Positions 1-5,443 of a stretch of DNA of 10,732 bases are shown here, one piece after another. The stretch comes from Bacillota bacterium (lineage in GTDB: Bacteria; Bacillota; Clostridia; Peptostreptococcales; Anaerovoracaceae): NCBI GenBank assembly GCA_017621195.1, contig JAGATO010000242.1:1-10732 (forward strand), given 5' to 3'. The stretch's first letter is position 1; every line of letters begins with the position of its first letter. A program made the position numbers and the translations under genes. A model generated the notes under the pieces. The model was not told where the DNA came from. It ran no database searches and was given only the letters and a program-made list of their open reading frames with translations.

Positions 1-1
1 A

Positions 2-1279
2 ATGTTAGATATCAAACGCATCAGAGAAGACTATGAAGGCGTAAAAAAAGCGGTCGAATCCAGAGGTCACGGCGACTTCGGCCTGTCTCAGGTTCCGGAG
101 CTGGACGCGAAGCGCAGAACGCTGCTGGCGGAAGTGGAAGCCATGAAGAACAAGCAGAACGTGGATTCCAAGGAAATTCCCAAACGCAAGAAGGCCGGAG
201 AGGATGTCAGCGACCTGATGGCAGAGATGAAGGAGCTGTCTGAGCAGATCAAGGAGAGAAACGGCGAACTGGCTCAGTTGGAAGCGGATTTGAGAAACGC
301 GCTGCTGAACATTCCCAACACGCCTTACGAGATCGTTCCCATCGGCGAATCCGATGCGGATAACCTGGAAGTGAAGAAGTTCATGGAGCCCACAAAGTTC
401 GACTTCGAACCGAAGGCTCACTGGGATATCGGTACGGATCTGGACATTCTGGACTTTGAACGGGCTGCCAAGCTGTCCGGAACCCGCTTCACCGTCTACA
501 AGGGACTGGGCGCCCGTCTGGAGCGTTCCATCATCAACTTTATGCTGGATCTCCACACCCAGCAGCACGGCTTCACCGAAATCCTGCCGCCCTTCATGGT
601 CAATCGCGACGCTATGACCGGTACCGGCCAGCTGCCCAAGTTCGAGGACGACATGTTCTACGTACCGGCCAAGGACTTCTTCCTGATCCCCACGGCGGAG
701 GTTCCTGTGACCAATCTGCGGGCCAACGAGATCATCGACGGCGACGAGCTGCCCATCTACTACACGGCCTATACGCCCTGCTTCCGCAAGGAGGCCGGTT
801 CCGCCGGCCGCGATACCAGAGGTCTGATCCGTCAGCATCAGTTCAACAAGGTAGAGCTGGTGAAGTTCTGTAAGCCGGAGGACTCCTACGCTGAGCTGGA
901 TTCCCTGCTGGCCGCCGCGGAGGACGTGCTGAAGATTCTGGGGATTCCCTACCGCGTAGTCCGTCTGTGCACCGGAGACCTGGGCTTCAGCTCTGCAGAG
1001 ACCTACGACATCGAAGTGTGGATGCCCAGCTACGGAAGATACGTTGAGATCTCTTCCTGCTCCAACTTCGAAAGCTTCCAGGCCCGCCGCGCCAACATCC
1101 GCTTCCGCAGAAGCGCCAAGGACAAGCCGGAATTCGTGCACACGCTGAACGGCTCCGGTCTGGCCGTAGGAAGAACCTGTGCCGCTATTCTGGAAAACTT
1201 CCAGCAGGCCGACGGATCCGTCGTGATTCCGGAAGCGCTGCGTCCGTACATGGGTGTGGACAAGATCGAAAAGAAGTAA
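2..1279 (+). CDS. serS: Seryl-tRNA synthetase
   Basis: Cytosolic class II aminoacyl-tRNA synthetase that charges tRNA-Ser (and tRNA-Sec where present) with serine using ATP. The 425-residue product has the usual bacterial length and starts at the first ATG of the window with the typical N-terminus MLDIKRIRED. Residues about 30-105 form the charged helical arm that contacts the tRNA long variable arm. The catalytic core follows: the TAE serine-binding loop at 231-233, motif 2 around FRKEAG (261-266), the VEISSCSNFESFQARR stretch at 348-363, and motif 3 around GSGLAVGR (384-391). All key motifs look intact, so I expect an active enzyme. Only one base upstream is visible, so a T-box leader or promoter cannot be judged. 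The stop is 4 bases before the next gene, which indicates co-transcription. Confidence 0.97.
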   Translation: MLDIKRIREDYEGVKKAVESRGHGDFGLSQVPELDAKRRTLLAEVEAMKNKQNVDSKEIPKRKKAGEDVSDLMAEMKELSEQIKERNGELAQLEADLRNALLNIPNTPYEIVPIGESDADNLEVKKFMEPTKFDFEPKAHWDIGTDLDILDFERAAKLSGTRFTVYKGLGARLERSIINFMLDLHTQQHGFTEILPPFMVNRDAMTGTGQLPKFEDDMFYVPAKDFFLIPTAEVPVTNLRANEIIDGDELPIYYTAYTPCFRKEAGSAGRDTRGLIRQHQFNKVELVKFCKPEDSYAELDSLLAAAEDVLKILGIPYRVVRLCTGDLGFSSAETYDIEVWMPSYGRYVEISSCSNFESFQARRANIRFRRSAKDKPEFVHTLNGSGLAVGRTCAAILENFQQADGSVVIPEALRPYMGVDKIEKK

Positions 1280-1283
1280 CGCC

Positions 1284-1502
1284 ATGCCAGTGAAGCTGAG
1301 TGTAGGACAGAAGATACAGTTGAAAAAAAACCATGCCTGCGGCGGAAACACCTTTACGGTCATGCGCGCAGGCATGGATTTCCGCTTACAGTGCGACACC
1401 TGCAAGGCTCAGATCTGGCTCAGCCGCCCCGATGTGGAAAAGCGGCTGAAAAAGGTGCTGGAGCCGCAGGAGGAGCAGAATCAACGGAGGAACAACATAT
1501 GA
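1284..1502 (+). CDS. DUF951 family small zinc-ribbon-like protein
   Basis: A 72-residue protein of unknown function matching the Firmicutes DUF951 family. The recognisable core is a short beta-rich segment containing KKNHACGG, then R-x-G-x-D-F-R-L, then C37-x2-C40. His17, Cys19, Cys37 and Cys40 could hold one zinc ion (inference). The basic, Glu/Gln-rich tail is typical of such small, possibly nucleic-acid-associated proteins. I chose the ATG at 1284 rather than an in-frame ATG at 1254 because the upstream start would lie inside serS and add ten residues foreign to the family. The gene has only a weak ribosome site (GAAAAGAAG) and probably relies on coupling to serS four bases upstream. DUF951 genes next to serS are, to my knowledge, a recurrent clostridial arrangement. 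Confidence 0.85.
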   Translation: MPVKLSVGQKIQLKKNHACGGNTFTVMRAGMDFRLQCDTCKAQIWLSRPDVEKRLKKVLEPQEEQNQRRNNI

Positions 1503-1975
1503 AGATTCAGGAATCCGGTGAAAACTATCTGGAGACCATATTGATCTTGGAAATGGAAAAGGGCAACGTCCGTTCCGTGGACGTGGCCAATCGTCTGGAA
1601 TTCAGCAAGGCGTCCATCAGCCGCGCCATGGGAATTCTGAGAGAGGCGGGCTACCTGACCATCGATGACGCGGGAAATCTGCTGCTGACCGAAACCGGTC
1701 GAAAGAAGGCAAACCAGATCTACGAGCGTCACAAGCTGATCACCCGTTTCTTTGTGGAGGCGCTGGAAGTCAGCGAAGAGACGGCGGAGAAGGACGCCTG
1801 CCGCATCGAACACGTGATCAGCGACGAAACATTCGAACAGATGCGGCTGTGGCTGCAGACGGCGGAGGAATTTGAGCAGATGACCCAGGAGGTCAGCGCT
1901 TCCGCCCAGAACATGCAACAGGCGCTGGAAGAACTGAACGGCTTGAGCGGCCTGGAAGCCATGTTCAAAAAATAA
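1499..1975 (+). CDS. DtxR/MntR-family metal-dependent transcriptional regulator
   Basis: A 158-residue DNA-binding regulator. Residues 1-70 form a winged helix-turn-helix (recognition region VDVANRLEFSKASISRAMG), followed by a helical dimerisation and metal-binding domain. There is no SH3-like third domain, so overall length is closer to MntR/IdeR-short forms. Aligned by eye to DtxR, His78, Cys101, Glu104 and His105 match the H79/C102/E105/H106 ligand set (motif DACRIEHVISDE). The position of DtxR Met10 or MntR Asp8 is Asn9, and the ancillary-site residues corresponding to DtxR E83 and H98 are Thr82 and Glu97. This suggests an iron-type or altered metal site, but specificity cannot be read from sequence. 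The start at 1499 overlaps the previous stop by four bases (ATGA) and has GGAGG at 1486-1490, eight bases upstream. Its target genes are not evident here. Confidence 0.88.
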   Translation: MKIQESGENYLETILILEMEKGNVRSVDVANRLEFSKASISRAMGILREAGYLTIDDAGNLLLTETGRKKANQIYERHKLITRFFVEALEVSEETAEKDACRIEHVISDETFEQMRLWLQTAEEFEQMTQEVSASAQNMQQALEELNGLSGLEAMFKK

Positions 1976-1990
1976 CGGGGGATGATAAAA

Positions 1991-2479
1991 ATGGGAAAAG
2001 AGAAAACGGTAAAGACGAACGCCCTGCGCCAGCTGGATGCGAAGAAGATCTCTCACCAGACTTATACATACGATGCGCCGGAGGGCTTTCTGGACGGCGT
2101 GTCCGTAGCCAAGGCGGTAGGGCTGGACCCGGACAAGGTGTTCAAGACCTTGGTGACTCAGGGTGCCAGCAGGGAATATCACGTCTGCGTCATTCCGGTA
2201 GCCTGTGAGCTGGACTTGAAAAAAGCGGCGAAGCATTTCGGAGAAAAGTCCATCGCCATGATCCCGGCCAGAGAGATCACCAATGTGACCGGCTATATCA
2301 AGGGCGGATGTTCTCCCCTCGGGATGAAAAAGAAATACTCCACGGCCATCGACGCCAGCGCGTCGCAGCATTCCACCATCGTGGTCAGCGGCGGAAAGGT
2401 AGGCCTGCAGATGGAACTTTCGGTGGAGGCTCTCTGTGAACTGACCGATGCGGCCCTGGTGGATCTGACGGAGGCGTAG
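1991..2479 (+). CDS. ybaK: YbaK/EbsC-type Cys-tRNA(Pro) deacylase
   Basis: A 162-residue single-domain trans-editing enzyme of the YbaK family. Family members hydrolyse cysteine mischarged on tRNA-Pro by ProRS. Seen in the sequence: an N-terminal KTNALRQLDAKKI helix, the conserved FKTL segment with the expected catalytic Lys52, and the GYIKGGCSPLG loop (101-111) that lines the substrate pocket. Length and end-to-end similarity indicate a complete protein. I prefer the ATG at 1991: the G-rich ribosome site (1977-1981) is nine bases upstream of it, whereas it directly abuts the alternative in-frame ATG at 1982, which would add three residues. It lies 15 bases after the regulator and two bases before the next gene. 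It stops with TAG, the only amber terminating a clearly intact gene in the window. Confidence 0.9.
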   Translation: MGKEKTVKTNALRQLDAKKISHQTYTYDAPEGFLDGVSVAKAVGLDPDKVFKTLVTQGASREYHVCVIPVACELDLKKAAKHFGEKSIAMIPAREITNVTGYIKGGCSPLGMKKKYSTAIDASASQHSTIVVSGGKVGLQMELSVEALCELTDAALVDLTEA

Positions 2480-2481
2480 CC

Positions 2482-3309
2482 ATGGGAGGATTGTTTCAGG
2501 GGTATTCGCTGTACGAATTCCTGTGGTTTTTCGCGATCTACGCCTTTTTGGGCTGGTGCGCCGAGGTGGCCTATGCGGCCATGTGCCAGGGAAAGTTTGT
2601 CAACCGCGGCTTTTTGAACGGACCTTACTGTCCCATCTACGGCTGCGGCGTGGTTCTTGTCATCGGACTTCTGACGCCGCTGAAGGGAAACAAACTGATT
2701 CTGTTTGTGGGATCTGTGCTTCTCACATCGGCACTGGAATGGATCACCGGCTTCGTGCTAGAGAAGGTATTCCACGACAAGTGGTGGGATTATTCGGACG
2801 TTCCCTTTAATCTGAACGGTTACATCTGCCTGAAATTCTCCATTCTGTGGGGCTTTGCCTGCATGTTCATCCTGGAGATCTTCCATCCTACGGTGGAGGC
2901 CCTGGTGGGGTGGATTCCCGCGAAGCTGGGTTGGCCACTGGTGGTCATTCTGCTGGCGGCATTCTTTGCCGATGCCTGCGTCACCGCACGGTCGATCCTG
3001 CGTCTGAACCAGCGTCTGGAACACATGGAGGAGATCGCCGAAAAGATGAGGGAGATCTCGGATCACATCGGCGAGGAAATCTCGGAAAACGTGCTGGAAC
3101 TGATGGAAAAGAAAAAGGAATACGAGGAGCTGGCCCAGCGCCGTTCTTACGTTCACGACCGTCTGATGAAGGCCTACCCCGGAATGCGTTCCAACCGTCA
3201 CGGGAAGGCGTTGGAAGATGTGCGCCGGCGGTTGGAGAACGGTTTGGAAAAGCTGGCTGCCGATCTGGAGCGCATCGAGCCGTCCGACGATACGGACAGC
3301 ACCAAATAA
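2482..3309 (+). CDS. CmpB-like putative ABC-transporter type IV membrane protein (PF06541)
   Basis: A 275-residue integral membrane protein. About five hydrophobic segments lie in the first 165 residues (roughly 10-30, 50-68, 71-92, 112-132 and 147-165). A charged, coiled-coil-prone cytoplasmic tail of about 100 residues follows, rich in Glu, Lys and Arg. The family is recognised from the NRGFLNGPYCPIYGCG loop (residues 41-56) and the WWDYSD..FNLNGYICLKFS..WG region between segments 3 and 4. The family name suggests an ABC-type permease, but no ATPase is encoded nearby, so substrate and function are unknown. GGAGG at 2470-2474 sits seven bases before the ATG, inside the end of the deacylase gene, which indicates translational coupling. 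It is the last gene of the serS run, followed by a strong terminator. Confidence 0.8.
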   Translation: MGGLFQGYSLYEFLWFFAIYAFLGWCAEVAYAAMCQGKFVNRGFLNGPYCPIYGCGVVLVIGLLTPLKGNKLILFVGSVLLTSALEWITGFVLEKVFHDKWWDYSDVPFNLNGYICLKFSILWGFACMFILEIFHPTVEALVGWIPAKLGWPLVVILLAAFFADACVTARSILRLNQRLEHMEEIAEKMREISDHIGEEISENVLELMEKKKEYEELAQRRSYVHDRLMKAYPGMRSNRHGKALEDVRRRLENGLEKLAADLERIEPSDDTDSTK

Positions 3310-3353
3310 AAGGCGTCTCTCATAAAAAGGAATATAATAAGAAGAAATACAAC

Positions 3354-3387
3354 GGAAAACCCCGGGGCCGAAGCTCCGGGGTTTTCC
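3354..3387. terminator. Bidirectional Rho-independent terminator
   Basis: A near-perfect hairpin: the arm GGAAAACCCCGGGGC pairs with GCTCCGGGGTTTTCC around a CGAA tetraloop (15 pairs, one of them G-U). The stem is GC-rich inside and A/T-rich outside, giving a T-run on either strand. It lies between the convergent CmpB-type gene and the lipoprotein gene and probably ends both transcripts. Confidence 0.92.
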
Positions 3388-3433
3388 TTGGTGTGCGTGT
3401 GTATCTACTTTCTAAAAGAAGGAAAGCAGGCGA

Positions 3434-4144
3434 TTATTGAAGAGTGTCGATGCTGATCAGTTCGTATTCAGGCCTTAGCCGAATCGTCAGATCGTCACGG
3501 GCAGTTGCCAGCATCTGAGCGAATAAAGAGCTATAGGAGGTTTGCTTTTCATCGTTGCTGACCGCATCGTCACTGATATATAAGGGGCCGCCTTCATCGA
3601 AATAATAGGACCAGAGCTTCTGGCGGCAAAAGTTAGTTTCCCAGATCTGGCGATACAACCGGTCATTCAGGTACTTTTTGTTCAAAGCCTTCTGATAGTT
3701 GTCGTTTCCGCCCAGCGTTGCGATCTGGTTTTTCACATCGCTGTCGATCTGATCACGCTCCGTGTCCGTTAGAGATAACTGCAGCTGATCGGCCATCTCG
3801 CGAATGGCGTAGGAACTTTTCAGAGTCTGCATGGTTAAATTCTTCAATTCCTGTTGTTTCCGATCGCTGTCAGATTGGTTCCAATAGCTGTCATCTCCCT
3901 GATCCATTTGGTCCTTGGCAAAAAAGTAGTAGAACCGATATTCGCCCAGAGAAATCTGATGACCGTCGATGGTCATGATGTAGGACGGTTCCGTAGGAAC
4001 TCCATCCACGATCAGCACTGCAGGATCCAACCCTTCTGGCTGGGGTTGACTCCCACAACTGCTGAGCGTAATTACGGAAAAGAGAAAGAGTATAACTGAG
4101 GTAAAAGGCCTCAGTATTTTTTTGTGGTGATACTGATGTCTCAT
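3434..4144 (-). CDS. PrsA/SurA-like lipoprotein without a parvulin domain
   Basis: A 236-residue predicted lipoprotein. A basic N-terminus (residues 1-12) and a hydrophobic segment lead to the lipobox L-S-S-C with the lipidated Cys30, followed by Gly-Ser, so it should be anchored on the outer face of the membrane. The mature part contains DGHQISLGEYRFYYFFAKDQ and a helical region (about 60-180) resembling the SurA-N/PrsA chaperone domain of clostridial foldases. The C-terminus (RPEYELISIDTL) resembles the end of those foldases, but the intervening prolyl-isomerase domain is absent. A holding chaperone or envelope accessory role is inferred. I chose the ATG at 4144 because the GGGGAGAAGGGA ribosome site lies just upstream; a TTG at 4168 in the same frame would precede it. 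A TATACT box (4174-4179, minus) could be its -10, but no convincing -35 is visible. GC looks somewhat lower than in its neighbours. Confidence 0.72.
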   Translation of the reverse strand: MRHQYHHKKILRPFTSVILFLFSVITLSSCGSQPQPEGLDPAVLIVDGVPTEPSYIMTIDGHQISLGEYRFYYFFAKDQMDQGDDSYWNQSDSDRKQQELKNLTMQTLKSSYAIREMADQLQLSLTDTERDQIDSDVKNQIATLGGNDNYQKALNKKYLNDRLYRQIWETNFCRQKLWSYYFDEGGPLYISDDAVSNDEKQTSYSSLFAQMLATARDDLTIRLRPEYELISIDTLQ

Positions 4145-4234
4145 GATTCCCTTCTCCCCTTCTGACAAGACATAGTATACCTGTCGATTATGTTGGTTTT
4201 GTGTAGTTGAAGTGGATATTCCTTGAACATTTCG

Positions 4235-4264
4235 TTGACTTCCGGTTGAGATCAGGAATAAAAT
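4235..4264 (+). promoter_or_regulatory. Sigma-A-type promoter P1 of the EamA transporter gene
   Basis: TTGACT (4235-4240) and TAAAAT (4259-4264), each 5 of 6 to consensus, are separated by 18 bases. Transcription would begin near 4271, giving a leader of about 210 bases before the ATG at 4485. Assigned from sequence alone. Confidence 0.5.
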
Positions 4265-4326
4265 GCAGGGCGGTTCTGCAGATCATGCGCGAGGATGAGT
4301 AAAGCGGCACTGTGATAGGTACACGC

Positions 4327-4389
4327 GGCGAAAACTGCTCGGCTGACGCGTCACCTTATCTGACATACTTGTATACAAGAATTTTCGCC
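4327..4389 (+). other. Long inverted repeat in the transporter upstream region
   Basis: GGCGAAAA (4327-4334) and TTTTCGCC (4382-4389) are exact inverted repeats 47 bases apart. Between them are two smaller perfect palindromes, TGACGCGTCA (4344-4353) and CTTGTATACAAG (4368-4379). A transcript from P1 could fold this as an outer stem enclosing two small hairpins. Alternatively the palindromes are protein-binding sites in DNA. I recognise no known riboswitch class. Confidence 0.4.
4365..4382. promoter_or_regulatory. GntR-like operator palindrome
   Basis: The perfect 12-base palindrome CTTGTATACAAG (4368-4379) extends to 16 of 18 symmetric positions over 4365-4382. The TTGTATACAA core is typical of operators bound by GntR-family regulators of the FadR/FCD type (established knowledge); the assignment here is inferred. 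Its centre lies about 58 bases upstream of the predicted P2 start and downstream of P1, so it could activate P2 or block P1. No GntR gene lies in the window. Confidence 0.45.
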
Positions 4390-4396
4390 AAAAGGG

Positions 4397-4425
4397 TAGA
4401 CAAGCCGATGGTCGGATGATAGAAT
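4397..4425 (+). promoter_or_regulatory. Sigma-A-type promoter P2 of the EamA transporter gene
   Basis: TAGACA (4397-4402) and TAGAAT (4420-4425), each 5 of 6 to consensus, are separated by exactly 17 bases. Transcription would start near 4432, giving a 5' leader of about 53 bases. Confidence 0.55.
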
Positions 4426-4439
4426 ATGGGCAAATTAAA

Positions 4440-4464
4440 CCGCACATTCAGTGATGGATTTTTT
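4440..4464 (+). promoter_or_regulatory. Possible attenuator hairpin before the transporter gene
   Basis: CCGCAC (4440-4445) can pair with GTGaTGG (4451-4457) around an ATTCA loop with one bulged A, followed at once by A and six Ts (4459-4464). It lies between P2 and the ribosome site and looks like a weak intrinsic terminator. With only six pairs, one of them G-U, it may be chance. Confidence 0.25.
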
Positions 4465-4484
4465 ATTGAAGAGAGGGTAAGAGT

Positions 4485-5321
4485 ATGTTTTATTTATTGA
4501 TGGCCATTGCCATGCATTCGACGACGATGTTCGTCATGAAGTATTCGGAAAACAGCGAGGGAAACCGCTATGCGACCACGTTGTTTAATTTTTTGACCGG
4601 AATGATTATTTCCTTCTTTCTGATGAAGGAGAAAGTGCTGTTTTATTCCACGCCGCAAGGGTTTTTCGCCATGGGACTGGCCGTGATCAACGCCATTTGC
4701 ATGACCAGCGGCATGGTGGTGTACCAGGTGACCGTAGGGAGAAACGGCGCGCCGCTGACGGCAACCTTCGGGCGTCTGGGGGTGTTGATTCCGACGGTCC
4801 TGTCCATGATCTTTTTTCATGAGGTTCCGTCCCTGGTTCAGATCGTTGGTCTGATCATAGCCATTTTGGCCATCATATATATTAACGGCGGAGGTGAGAC
4901 CAATCAGATCGAATCGCTGTCGCTGCTGCTGGCCGTCTTTGTGATCAGCGGCCTGATGGATTTTTGTTCCAAACTCTACGGCGTGTACGGCGATGCGGCG
5001 ATTCAGGATTACTACGTCTTCTATAGCTTTCTGTTCAATACGCTGCTGAGTCTGGGCATCCTGCTGGCGAAGAACCGAACCGTGAAGAAGAAGGACGTGA
5101 CCAACGGTATCTTGCTGGGGATCCCCAACCAGCTGATTACCTACAGCATGGTGCGAGTGGTCCTGTACCTGCCCGCCTATCTGGCCTTTCCTCTGGCCAG
5201 CGCCGGAGTGATTCTGGCAGTCAACATCGTGAACTTTGTCGTATTCCGTGAAAAGCTCAGTCCCAGAGAGCTGCGGGCTACGCTGCTGATCGGCATTGCG
5301 CTGATCCTGCTGAACATATAA
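4485..5321 (+). CDS. EamA/DMT-superfamily transporter
   Basis: A 278-residue, highly hydrophobic inner-membrane protein of the drug/metabolite transporter superfamily. About 9-10 membrane helices are arranged as two EamA-type repeats: residues 1-133 and roughly 146-278. Each repeat ends in the typical pair of helices: GRLGVLIPTVLSMIFFHE (96-113) then VQIVGLIIAILAIIYI in the first, and ASAGVILAVNIVNFVVFREK then a final leucine-rich helix in the second. The Phe-x-Glu/Arg-Glu turn between helices 4 and 5 of each repeat is a family hallmark. The substrate (export of a metabolite or drug) cannot be deduced. AGAGGG at 4472-4477 lies seven bases before the ATG. The gene is monocistronic, with two candidate promoters, a GntR-like palindrome and a possible attenuator upstream, and a terminator directly downstream. 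This suggests dedicated, probably ligand-responsive control (inference). Confidence 0.82.
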   Translation: MFYLLMAIAMHSTTMFVMKYSENSEGNRYATTLFNFLTGMIISFFLMKEKVLFYSTPQGFFAMGLAVINAICMTSGMVVYQVTVGRNGAPLTATFGRLGVLIPTVLSMIFFHEVPSLVQIVGLIIAILAIIYINGGGETNQIESLSLLLAVFVISGLMDFCSKLYGVYGDAAIQDYYVFYSFLFNTLLSLGILLAKNRTVKKKDVTNGILLGIPNQLITYSMVRVVLYLPAYLAFPLASAGVILAVNIVNFVVFREKLSPRELRATLLIGIALILLNI

Positions 5322-5341
5322 ACGAATCGAAGAAAGGAAAA

Positions 5342-5376
5342 ACGGACCGTGCTGTATCAGCCGGTCCGTCTTTCTT
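5342..5376. terminator. Bidirectional Rho-independent terminator
   Basis: The arm ACGGACCG (5342-5349) pairs with CGGTCCGT (5362-5369). An inner GCTG/CAGC extension closes a TAT loop, leaving one unpaired T. CTTTCTT follows on the plus strand, and a run of five Ts follows on the minus strand. It sits between the convergent transporter gene and the HD-GYP gene and should end both. Confidence 0.85.
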
Positions 5377-5443
5377 GAGCCGTTGTGACGGCCCAGTGAG
5401 CTTCAAGATTGTATATGAGGAATAAATCATTGTAAAAGGCAGA

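Noticed and set aside
5..1405. A 466-codon open frame on the minus strand opposite serS
   Set aside because: serS motifs are complete on the plus strand; the antisense frame shows no family features.
3333..3338. Perfect TATAAT box downstream of the CmpB-type gene
   Set aside because: No -35-like hexamer at 16-18 bases upstream, and a terminator follows at once with no gene to express on that strand.
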